Assembly: GCA_021521415.1 (NCBI GenBank)
Contig: JAIQDT010001729.1
Coordinates: forward strand, 372,001-436,000
From: Bidens hawaiensis
Lineage: Eukaryota > Streptophyta > Magnoliopsida > Asterales > Asteraceae
Reading direction: 5' to 3'
DNA: 64,000 nucleotides
Part shown: one piece after another, positions 35,825-46,434 of the stretch
Position numbering within the stretch: the stretch's first letter is position 1
How the letters are laid out: each line of letters opens with the position of its first letter
Notes under the pieces: generated by a model
What the model saw: the letters and a program-made list of their open reading frames with translations, nothing else
Database searches by the model: none
Told to the model about the DNA's origin: nothing
Program-made: the position numbers and the translations under genes

Positions 35825-37423
35825 ATAAGGATGTTAATAATAATAACAATAATTATTTTTAATAATATTAATATAGTATAATAATTATAACAATAATTAT
35901 TATTAATAATACTAATATTAATAGTTGTAGAATAGAAATCTTGGTATTAATTATAATGTTGTTGATAAAAATGATAATAGTAATAAATAATATTGATAGT
36001 AATAACGATACCATACTCGATGTTGGCTCGATTTCTAAACGAGTTCACAAATTAAATATAATAATATTATAGCTGATAATTATGAATAAAATATGATTTT
36101 ACTAAATAATATGATCTTTATTAATAATAATAACAACTTTAATATTTATAATAATAATGATAAAAATAATAATATTATTAATGGATACATATAATAGTAA
36201 GTTTAACATACCAATAATAATTTTTGTGTAATAACATTAGTACTAATAATAACCGAAATTTGTTAAGTATAAAGACAACATCAAAACCGGTTTAAGATGA
36301 GACTCGAACCCGAGACCTCTCGTTTATCAACTTATGTACAAACCAACCGAACCAAAATAATTAAACCCAGAAGAACTTAATATATCCATTACCCGATCGC
36401 TTATCTTTTCCCCAAATTCCAAAACAATCTATACACACCCAATTTGTTTCAAAGTATTTAACCAAAAATATAACCGGTACTACTAAACCAATTATTAACA
36501 ATTTAAATCTGGAAATCAAAATATGAAAACTGATAATACCAAAACCCCAAATCAATTTACCTATTAACTGTTCCCGAGTCGTGGATCTATACCGAGAAGT
36601 AAACGAACCGAACCCGCTGGAGACGAAGCAACAGCAGCCGTCGGAAAACAAAGGCCGAGAGAGACGAGAGAGAGATGAGAGAGCCGAGAAAGATGAGAGA
36701 GAGAGAGAGATGAGAGACGAGTAGGTGAGGCTACGGCAAGGAGAGTGAGGCGGAGCTGCGGTAAAACCGGCTGCCGGAAAACGAAACCGAAGGAGAAAGG
36801 GGGAGCGGGTGGCCGCGGGGGTTATCGGAGGACCGAGAGGGAGGAGGGAAGTGGTGGTGGCGTGCGTCGGAGATGGTGGTGGTCGCCGGAGGTGTCGCCG
36901 GAAAATGGAAGAGGGAGGGTGTTCGGCTGGAGGTGGTGGTTTAGTGATGGTGGTGTGTCGGAGGTCGAAAAACGGGAAGGAGGGGTGGCCGGAATCGCCG
37001 TCGCTGGCTCGCCGGAAAATCGGAGCTCTCCGGAAAAACGGCTGGGTGTGGGGGTGGCGGCTGGGTGATGTTGTAAGGATGGGTTAGGGTTTATACTTAT
37101 TTATATGGATGGTTCAAAGATGTTACATTTTTGGCCTCTCTAGTTTGGTATTTAGTTACAAATGGTTTAAATCTTGAATAGGTTTAAGGAAAACCACTTT
37201 AGCCCCTAGAGTTTATTTAACCGAGCTTATAAACTATAAATAACTATATTTTGACAAACCTCGAACACGCTAGAGTTATATTATCAATGATTTGACAAAT
37301 TCCGATTCGGATTTACAAGTTTAACCACATTTACGAAGTATAACTTATTTAAAATAAACGCGAAAAAAATCAACATGTTACAAAATGAATATAAAACGAG
37401 ACTCAAATTTGACGAATGTCACA
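34664..37423 (-). repeat. Second gypsy LTR (2760 bp, minus strand)
   Basis: On the minus strand it runs TGTGACATTCGTC...GGTGTGACA, with a polypurine tract at 37438-37424 and a TATA box at 37105-37098. Below the TATA is a GC-rich pyrimidine leader (37080-36600) that produces large spurious frames on the plus strand. Inside are a (TA)n run (35776-35822) and ATA/AAT-rich DNA. The left edge meets the residual internal piece of the neighbouring element. Confidence 0.8.
35776..35822. repeat. (TA)n microsatellite
   Basis: About 47 bp of pure TA sits within the second LTR; a longer TAA/AAT-rich zone extends to 36230. Confidence 0.9.
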
Positions 37424-40400
37424 GTATCCCCAACTTTTTAGAAATTTCGTCCCGAAATTAGAATAAACTTATAGAAAAAGTAATTATTAACAAATATTGT
37501 TTTTAGTAAGATAATTGCATGAAAAACTTTTGACAAAAGAATAACGTCAAATTCTTGAATGACTCGAAAAACGCTACAAATGAGAAACATAATAAATGCA
37601 CTTTTATATAGGATGTACCAGCGGCGTATCCACCATGCCCTTATCATGATTTTGCATTTTTATCGTTTTTTTTGTTTGCCATCATCATCGGGTCTGAGTT
37701 ATCGCACACAAGTGTACTTACTATGGCTTCCATACGGGGATTTCGATAATTAAGTGTGCACCCATAATTATTTATATCATCGTATGGTCCACATGTTCGT
37801 CCCATTCTGTGGTTTATAAAGACATATTTATTTTGAAATCCTTAACTATTAAATGTGTAAATAAATTTGTTGAATTTTACCAATATTGGTAAAACAGTAT
37901 TAGCGGTCGAAAATTTTCGGGGTTGACTTTTTAATAAGTAGGAAGATGGGATACATAAATGAAACAATTAAAATCTTAAAGTATAACCAAGGTGAAAAAT
38001 AACTATTTTGGTTTAAATAAGTAAAGACGATCAAATAAATAAAATCCAAGGATCCAAGGAGTGAAAATGAGAAATTCGAAAGGTGAGTACATGAGTTAGG
38101 GGTAAACAACGTTACAATTAACAATAATGTCGTACATTGAGTTTCATATGTGTACAAACTTGAGGTTATAAGAAATTAAGAATACGATTCTCGTGAAATC
38201 ACGAGAATGAGGTGAGTTTCTTTGGGGTGATGCATACGTGCATCAATATAAGTAAAATAGCATTTAGTTAACAACCAAAGCAATCGATGAAATGTTATAA
38301 AACGTGAATACGGCCACTATTGTGAAACCATTTATATAATCGTCATTATAATAACGGTTTCTAATAGCGCCAAAACTTGTATACAGCCACACATAGGCCG
38401 TTAATAGATTAGATGAAATGGTATAAAATAATGTATAGAATCGTGTTTACATAATTGCTCAAATATAAATAACATAGTCATAAATATATCGTTTAAAAGA
38501 TAAACGAGATTTTTGGCGAAGTTAAGGTTTTGAAAGTATTACACAAATTGTTATTGAATAGTTTGCATTCGGTCACAAAAATCAAACACAACAATGAAAT
38601 CTCATGTGCAAAACATTGTCATCGAAACATCTCATCAAATGAAAATAAAATCGCAAAATTGTGAGACTCGAATTTAATGACTAAATATGTAAATCGCGTA
38701 ACGTATAATAGACTAAAACTGAAAAGAAGGTCTTAAGTAAGGTCGTTTTATTGTTTCTAAGAAATGTACATAATAACAAAGCATCGCGGTAACGCATTGT
38801 TAGGGAAAATATTTAAATCATTATCGAATGTAAATCTTGTAACCCAAATTATTAAAGGAGTTTGTATACATAAAGCGGTTGTGATAAAAAATATTTATAA
38901 AATAATGCTTGCGATAATAAGAAGTAATAGTTTGCGTAAATCGTTATTGAGCAAAAATTTGTGTAACAATATAAAATATTTATAAATGCGTCCCAAGATT
39001 TGCAAAACCATGGTCATTGAGTTTATGCAATATGAGAAAAGTTGTAATTTATTACTAAATAAATTTCCGCATTCAACATTCAAAGTGAAACCTCGATTTA
39101 TAAAGTTATTAAGAGATTTATCACTTTATGTGACAATATTTAAAATCTTGAAATCATACATATAATCGTTTAATAACCCTTAAATACAATTCTTCATAAT
39201 AAAATTTTGTTGTCATGACAATACCATATATATATTTAGGGTTTATAATTTTAAAAACGATTATTCGAACACATGAGGTTATTATAAGTACACTAATTGT
39301 ATGTATGTGTGTATATATATATATATAAAATTCAGGGAAAAACGAAATTTGCATGCGTAGGGAGGGGTCTTAGGCTTCGTACGGTGAATGGTTGGAAATT
39401 TAGTAGTAAGTGAGAGTGTTCAGGTCGGCTTGAGTAGTTGAGTTTTCTTGAGTTGAATCGATGGGGTTTGTTGAGTTTAGGTATTTTGAGTGGGTTAGGC
39501 TTGGATGATTTGTGTGAGTAGTGGTAGGGCTTATTTGGGCTTGGGTTAAGTTGATGGGCTGGATAATTTGATCTTGGTTAGTTTGGGTGGAGATTTGGTT
39601 TATACATATATTTTGTAAGGAGTGTTTGGGTTTCTATTTTGATATCAAATTTTATGTTGGATGGGAACGGTGTGGCGATATGGTTTGTGACTCGACATAG
39701 CGTGTTTGTCGTGTCTTTGAAGCATTTGGATGGTAAGTTTGATAGGTTTTCGTGGCGTAAAGGTGGCGGTAGTTAGGGCCTTTTGTTGGGTTAATTTTTT
39801 TGTATATCTTGAGCTTGCATAGGGTTTGAGTAGGTGAGGGTATAACGTTGATGTGTTAGGTTTCGTTTATATTTAAGGAAAATATTTGAGTGCTCGGGAA
39901 ACTTTTGAAATGGAAGGGTGGTTTGATTTAAGGTGGTAGTTTGAGATGGGATACGGGTGTTTGGGAACTTGTGGTTGCGTTTAGTGAGATTCTTGACTCA
40001 TAATAAGTATTAAACTAAAGATATCATAATTTATAAATAATGTTTGAAGCATCCATGAAAATTTTGATAATTAAAATTAAAAGTTAATATATGTATAAGT
40101 ATATATATTATATAAATAGAAATTTTTTGAGTTCCGAGTGTGTGAATCACACACCTCTTTTTTTATAAAGATTAAAATAAATTTTTTTTGCTTATGAGGA
40201 AATTTAAAATACGTAAATTGAATGTCAAAATTTGTTATGAGGTTTCAATATTAAATGATGAATGTCGTCTTTGGGAAAAACAAAGTTGCGAAATGAGAAT
40301 TTTTTTTGCCAAGTTCGTTATTTAATATCGTGTAACAAAAATATTATGGTAAGTTAAATGACCGGCATTGTAAATCGAGAAATCATAAGTAAACTATTTT

Positions 40401-40457
40401 GATCTTTAAAGTAAAATTTCTATGAAGTTTTGCATGAGAGTTTCAAGAAGCAAAGTT
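37424..40457. other. Residual gypsy internal DNA, then unassigned non-coding sequence
   Basis: The first 220 bp is the post-pol region of the LTR element at 34664. The next 2.8 kb has no coding frame, RNA gene or recognisable terminus. From 39360 to 39990 the plus strand turns strongly G/T-rich, unlike its AT-rich neighbours. It may be a leader or LTR of another element. The pol region expected for element A is absent here. Confidence 0.5.
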
Positions 40458-41778
40458 TCAAGAAGTTTTATAATCTATAAAACTTAAATTGGCACCCGAA
40501 TCAAATAAAACTCTAGCATATGTTTCATTGACTAGAAACGTGCCGGTTATGGTTTCCGGCATATCAGCGGCTCTTTTTGTATCGAGCACGAAGACTCGAG
40601 CGTTTCCTTTCTTATTCTGGCCACTTCCACCCGCACCACCAGCAGCAGGTTTGTTCTTTGGGCACTCGAAACTTAGATGGCCCATTTCCTTGCAATTGAA
40701 GCAAGTCATCTTCTTCTTCCAACAGTTGGCAGCATCATGTTCCTTACGATTATAGGATTCACAGACTTTAGGAGACGGGGCGAAATTACATCCACCCTTA
40801 TGGTACCTCCTACAAGTATTACATAGCATAGAATTGTTTCGGTTTACGCCCTTGCTTCTAAAGTTGGAACTTCCTCCAGCCTTTCCTTGAGCAGTCGTCG
40901 GTACAACCTTCTTGTCCTCTTCTTTGTTGCGGACCATGCCGCCCATCAAGTAACCGGCTAACTCCATTGCAGTGTCAGCGGTTTGAGGCAAGTGCGACCC
41001 CACCATGTCACGGATTTCCCGTGGTAGTCCCCAAATGTATCTTGTGACTTTGCTGGACTCAGGGTTAACCAGCTGGGGAACAAGGCGACAATACTCAAGA
41101 AACTTAGTATTGTACTCTCGGAGGTTTGTCCCTACGACCTTATGATTGAGGAATTTTGTTTGGATCTGATCGGTCTCGTGCATAGGACAAAATTTTCCCA
41201 TCACCATGGCCTTAAACTCATCCAATGTCAGGCCATACATTACATCTCTTCCCTTACTCATCAACAGCGCATTCCACCACTCGTGCGCTTCTCCTTTAAA
41301 CATCAGGGCAGAATATTGGATCTTTTCTTCCTCAGAACACTTACTCGTGATAATAATAGTTTCCATCTCCTCGAGCCATCTCACGGTTGTGATAGCTCCC
41401 TTGTCACCATGGAATTCTTTCGGTCCATAGTATTTAAAATCCTTGAACGAACAACCACTTATCTTGAGTTTCTTGAACTCAGGTCTAACTCCATTGTCAG
41501 CGTTAGATTCATGAAAACTACCCTCCTCATGAGAGGGTTTCAGACGGGATTTCACGGATTTCGAAGGATGAACGGAAAGATTAACAGCTCGGAAATGTTT
41601 GGTTTGTCTAGATTGAGATCTAAACTCGGTTTCTTCCCTAATGGCTTGCTTAATCATCTTTTGGATTTTATTCATGTATTTTTTCAGAAATTTCTTTCTC
41701 TCGCTCGTTCTCATTTTCGGGGCCTTTCCCTTTATCTTTCTCTCTACGAGCATTATTGTTGTTACTTTGTTCAGACAT
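40458..41778 (-). pseudogene. gag: gag and start of protease, gypsy element A
   Basis: Gag forms the particle of the element. A long frame carries the gag domain (WWNALLMSKGRDVMYGLTLDEF, FCPMHETDQIQTKFLNHKVV), a degenerate Cys-rich segment, a CCHC knuckle (CFNCKEMGHLSFEC) and the protease motif FDSGANLSF. It stops soon after the protease catalytic site; further in-frame stops follow and no RT or integrase is present leftwards, so pol is deleted. The natural ATG at 41778 (MSEQSNNNNARREKDKG) is in a different frame from the main body, showing a frameshift near 41700. Element B at 48835 carries the closest relative. Confidence 0.87.
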
Positions 41779-41912
41779 ATTTTTCTTTCTTTTTCAATCA
41801 AGTCTGAAATTTTAACAACATTTTTGTCAAACACACATTTTTATTTCATATATACATATCACAAAAGGATATGTATATGTTATATTACACATACATATAT
41901 ATATCTTTCCAA

Positions 41913-41914
<2 letters not shown>

Positions 41915-41979
<65 letters not shown>
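41915..41979. repeat. (TA)n microsatellite between ORF1 and gag of element A
   Basis: About 65 bp of pure TA lies in the spacer between the extra ORF and gag. The corresponding spacer in element B (49475-49716) lacks the run. Confidence 0.9.
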
Positions 41980-41982
<3 letters not shown>

Positions 41983-43197
41983 CATCCTATCATTACATGG
42001 GAACGTTTCAAACGTTCTTTTTATTACAAACTTATTTCACATATCATACAAAAACTATTTTACACATAACTTTTCGGTTGCATCCATCATCACTATCTTC
42101 AGTTCTTCAAGAACTTCTTCACAACCTTCGTTAGTTTGTTGCACTTACGAAGGAGTGTCTCTCCAACTTTCTTTTTTTTCTTCTTTTCCTCATCTACCTC
42201 CTTCCTCCAATCGTCGGTTTCAATCAGTGCACGATCCAGATGTTCTTCATACGATTGTGGGATTATGTTAGGGTATCCATACTGCGGAGATGGTTCGCGG
42301 TAACCCAAAGTCACCATCTCGTAGTGATTTCTCGGCTCTGGATACGGAACATAGTCCATGTCAGATGAAAGGTAGAGATAGGCCTTGGCAGCTTGGTTAT
42401 GTTCACGGATCTCGTCAGCTTGCTCTTGAATTGATAGAATTTCTCCTTGGAATGGTGGGAACCTTGACGAAGCTTGATTCCTAAGTTTCTCAAGATGCTG
42501 GACATATGGATCCACAGAACCATAGCTTGCGTTTTGGGAAGTGAGTGATCCTTCCATTGGGCTTGATATCTCATGAAGATTATCAGGATGCTCTTCTTCC
42601 GGTTCTTCCTCAATTTCTTCCCCGGGTTCTTCTTCTTCGGCGGGATCTTCCTCCTTTTATGGTTCTTCTTCCTCTTCCGATTCCTTTTCTTCTGGTTCAT
42701 CTTCCTCCATGGGTTGTGTGGTTTCATCATTTATTGGTGGTATCTGGAAAGTCTCAGAAGGCATCATTATTCTCACCTTGGGTCTACGGGACGGTTCTTC
42801 ACCATTGTTTGGTTGGGAACTAATTTATTTGAAGGTGGAGCTTCCGGTATGCCATTCTTGTTGTTCAGAGAGATATTTCATCCACTCAGAGGATGGTTGA
42901 GAGTTTGGTAGGTATCCGGTTGTATAGTATTGTGGTATCTCCGAGGGTTGGTAAGTTGGGATCTCCGATGGGTGGTAAGTCGGTACTTCGGAGGGATTAT
43001 ACATCGGTATTGTCGGTGGATGATAGCTAGAGTGTCTTGGTAGCTCAATTCCTTGTTTCGGTGGACTATCGGGAACATCTATTGGGTAGTGTCGACTTCC
43101 GGGGTAATACACAGGTTTGGTCAAATCGTGTTCCACATCTTGATTGTAGTATGCTTCATAATACCCATCACTCATGTTGTCTTCGGGGTAGGGTTCG

Positions 43198-43766
43198 TGT
43201 AAGGTCCCCCCGGGGTGTCGCCGATCGATACGAGATCCGCACGACGTCTAGGAGTGCGGAATCCTCCTAGACTCGTTAATGGTGTAGAAGACGAAGAACA
43301 CGATTACACACATACACATACACGAACAAACACACGAATGGGATAAACACATCTGCAGATCTTTTATATAATTACCGAAACACTTACAAACCAAACATGA
43401 AAACAAATGACGGCCGACCCAAGGTGAGCTCTACCTCGGGTCGTCCCACACGACTCTCTCTCTCGGTTTCTCTCTAGCTACTTGAACTTAACACACAATA
43501 CTCTAATTTTCTGGATACACAAACCTAACCAAGACATGTATATATATATCGAAACAACTTCGCGGGCTTGGGCTTGGGCCAGTAGGCGAAGTTGTTCAAA
43601 CTTCGCCTATGGCAGAAGTTGTTACAACTTCGCCTACGGCAGAAGTTGTTACAACTTCGCCTACGGCTAAGTTGTTATAACTTCGCCTAGGGCGAAGTTG
43701 TTCTAACTTCGTACTTCGTTTCCGCTGATCAGAATTGCATAGCGACGGTCACAAAATGCACCAACA
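43198..43766 (-). repeat. 3' LTR of the TRIM-like element (569 bp)
   Basis: It contains a tandem array of about 26-bp units built on CAACTTCGCCTACGGCAGAAG (43565-43710). It is 33 bp longer than the other LTR, mainly because of extra array units. Confidence 0.88.
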
Positions 43767-44659
43767 GACTCCCCTTTGACCGTTGCTCTCAATTCTAACA
43801 AACATAAAAGATCATCTGTTACAAAACATGCACCAACAGACTCCCTCTTAACTGATGATCTTCTGTTTGCTCTTCAACCAGCCGTGTCTGAAACTGTCGT
43901 GTAGCTTCACAAATCTACCAATCACCCAGCGTCTTCCATATCAGATCTCCCCTTCAGTGTAAGCTTCTCCGACTAAATAGATTGAGGTCTTTGAAATGCA
44001 TGCATCCCCGTGCCTAATTGATCATCTCAACCAATCACGTGAGTCCTTCTGACTTCACAACACGTGAAGTTCTTCTAACTTCACCAACACGTGAAGTTGG
44101 GCTCCCTCCACAACTTCACCAACAAGTCGGCATACGATAAGGTTTAATCTTCAACTACTCAACATCAAGTGATCAATTTCATCACAAAACCACCTTGACA
44201 GAATCTAACACACATGACCATTAATTAATCCGAAGCATCTTCAATCACCAGGGATAACGATCAAGAACATAAACACTTTAAATCCCGATTAAATCCAACT
44301 TGTTCCAGAATTTTCACTCTAATAAATAAGCATCACGTTTCAGGATCCAATTCTCGAACGCCTTGAAAATAACATAAATAATATGCTCTGACCGCAATCC
44401 AGTAATGACGAAAACCTTCAGTTCAATTTGACTTTCTTCAGTTGGTCAACCTCGAACAACAACTATTTCATTTGCCCACAAACACCCAAATATGTGTCAA
44501 TATCCAGTTTCACTCAATATCCCATTCACAACCTCAACTCCATATCCAGAGTTGACACGTATTTGTTCACACGTAAGACCAAGAGATAACAAATTTCACT
44601 CTTTGACGGAACAACGTCTCCGGTCTCACAATAATCGTGTACACCTGGCCATACAGACG

Positions 44660-44910
44660 AAAACTCCGAAACACTCTTTTTTTTTTTTTTTTTTCTCGTT
44701 AACTTCGCCTAAAGTCAACATCGCCCCTCCTTAACTTCGCCTGTCCATAACTTCGCCTGTCCAAAACTTCACCTGACAGATAACTTCGCCTGAGATAAGC
44801 GAACTTGTGAGGTAGGCGAAGTTGTGAATAACTTCGCTTAACCTTATATCTTTGCCTAAACCCTAAAATTTAAGCGACAACTTCGCCTGATCCCCATAAC
44901 TTCGCCTGCG
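44660..44910. repeat. Dispersed AACTTCGCCT motifs inside the TRIM-like element
   Basis: At least eight AACTTCGCCT or close variants occur (44700-44910), next to a poly-T run at 44672-44692. They echo the array in the LTRs. Confidence 0.75.
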
Positions 44911-44994
44911 GCGCTAATCGGCCAGAAACGTGCCAGAAACACCAAAACGCATATCTCGAACCATAGCATAAGAGCCTAAGGCTCTGATACCACT

Positions 44995-45530
44995 TGTAAG
45001 GTCCCCCCGGGGTGTCGCCGATCGATACGAGATCTGCACGACGTCTAGGAGTGCGGAATCCTCCTAGACTCGTTAATGGTGTAGAAGACGAAGAACACGA
45101 TTACACACATACACATACACGAACAAACACACGAATGGGATAAACACATCTGCAGATCTTTTATATAATTACCGAAACACTTACAAACCAAACATGAAAA
45201 CAAATGACGGCCGACCCGAGGTGAGCTCTACCTCGGGTCGTCCCACACGACTCTCTCTCTCGGTTTCTCTCTAGCTACTTGAACTTTACACACAATACTC
45301 TAATTTTCTGGATACACAAACCTAACCAAGACATGTATATATATATCGAAATAACTTCGCGGGCTTGGGCTTGGGCCAGTAGGCGAAGTTGTTCTAACTT
45401 CGCCTACGGCAGAAGTTGTTACAACTTCGCCTACGGCAGAAGTTGTTACAACTTCGCCTAGGGCGAAGTTGTTCTAACTTCGTTTCCGCTGATCAGAATT
45501 GCATAGCGACGGTCACAAAATGCACCAACA
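44995..45530 (-). repeat. 5' LTR of the TRIM-like element (536 bp)
   Basis: It adjoins the tRNA-Met primer site and is nearly identical to 43198-43766 except for array copy number and scattered substitutions. Confidence 0.88.
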
Positions 45531-45755
45531 GTTCGGCAATTCCGGCCTCTTTTGCCTTACGCACAATGTCTTCGATGTGAGCTTTAAATGACATCTAATA
45601 TTATGGGTGGTTTAGAATGTAGAGTGGGAAAAGAAAGGTTACCAGCTTATCTTATCCCTAAAACACATAAACAATTATTTTTTATACTTGGATCGAAGCT
45701 TGGGTATTGTTTTATGATACCCAATTCGCTAAGATCGATGGCTCAGATACCAACC
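45531..45755 (-). mobile_element. Leader and primer-binding site of gypsy element A
   Basis: It carries the first codons of ORF1 (45594) and, at 45752-45740 on the minus strand, TGGTATCTGAGCC, one base off the tRNA-iMet primer match. The sequence around it (gataccc, aattcgctaagatcgatggct) is shared with element B's leader at 50900-50973. Confidence 0.8.
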
Positions 45756-46434
45756 TGTCACACCCCCATCTTAGGCCTAGGAGCGTGACCCAACAGTTGG
45801 TACCAATATTGTAAATAAATCAGAGTTACGTTATATTGCGTAAGACTTATAAAACTTCATGGATCAAAACATAACTTTTATATATACTTTTAAAGACGGG
45901 ATTTTAAAACACCAGTTTAGAGTTGTTAACAAAAGATTACTTGTTTATGTTTACAAACCACCATTTAATATATATTAAGTTTACAAAATAAATCTGAGCC
46001 ATCGGATATCATAGTACTTCGTCATTCCAAGCTCTATCATTGTTCACCTACAAAATGTAAGAAATACGTCAGCAACGAATGCTGGTGAACACGCTGACGC
46101 AAAATAACTTCTTTTACTTTATTACCCCTCGAGACTATGCCTGCCTCGGCCCAACGTGGCTTAGAAATAACAAAGTCAAATAACACATTATAAACTTGAG
46201 CCTCTACTCTAGGTCACCTCAGCAAACACCGCAGCGTTCGACTTAGTCAAGTACTTGTAAATATACACATAAGGTCGTATTACCTGCAGGAGAGCATCCT
46301 ACGACCAAGGGTGGTGCGATCATGCCCATACATCGCATAGTACCACCTATGTAAGGATCCAGACATACGTATACCACAGCCTGAGGGCTAGGTTTATACC
46401 CATAATTATAACGGTCTAGGCTGATGTCACACCC
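45756..46434 (-). repeat. 5' LTR of element A, part 1 (interrupted by element B)
   Basis: Ending TGTCACACCCCC at 45756 (its 3' end on the minus strand), it is cut at 46434 by element B. The rest is at 52839-53161, giving an LTR of about 1 kb. It is related to, but clearly diverged from, element B's LTRs. Confidence 0.82.

Larger units (their letters stand above)
43198..45530 (-). mobile_element. Small non-coding LTR retrotransposon (TRIM-like), 2333 bp
   Basis: It has two LTRs (43198-43766 and 44995-45530), TG...CA ends on the minus strand (TGTTGGTGCATTTTGTGACC...GGACCTTACA), and a primer site TGGTATCAGAGCC read leftwards from 44992. A purine tract AAAGGGGAGTC lies at 43777-43767, and both sides carry a perfect target duplication GTTCG (43193-43197, 45531-45535). 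The 1228-bp interior has no gag or pol frame; it is longer than a classic TRIM and shorter than a LARD. It must be mobilised in trans. Confidence 0.88.
42099..45594 (-). pseudogene. Extra 5' ORF (ORF1) of gypsy element A, interrupted
   Basis: This is homologous along most of its length to the intact 365-aa ORF1 of element B. The start codon is at 45594-45592 (MSFKAHIEDIVRKAKEAG), the frame enters the 2.3 kb insertion at 45530, resumes at 43197, and ends with [18 protein letters not shown] at 42099. Shared blocks are the Y-x-PSEIPTY repeats, W-H-T-G-S-S-T, the Glu-rich tract, YGSVDPY, the QEEH-like helix and the basic tail. Two in-frame TAA codons (42825-42823 region and 42659-42657) add to the insertion. 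Its N-terminus differs from B's, so the two copies diverged before insertion. The function is unknown. Confidence 0.75.

Noticed and set aside
36290..36350. tRNA-like GGTTCGAGTCTC box on the minus strand
   Set aside because: There is a B box only, with no acceptor stem or anticodon arm that folds. It lies inside an LTR.
36745..37087. Two overlapping GC-rich plus-strand frames of about 100 aa
   Set aside because: They are antisense to the GC-rich leader just downstream of the TATA box in a minus-strand LTR. Composition is simple (Gly/Arg/Trp) and nothing resembles a protein family.
41142..41807. 221-aa plus-strand frame
   Set aside because: Antisense of the gag gene of element A. The sense strand carries clear gag and zinc-knuckle motifs.
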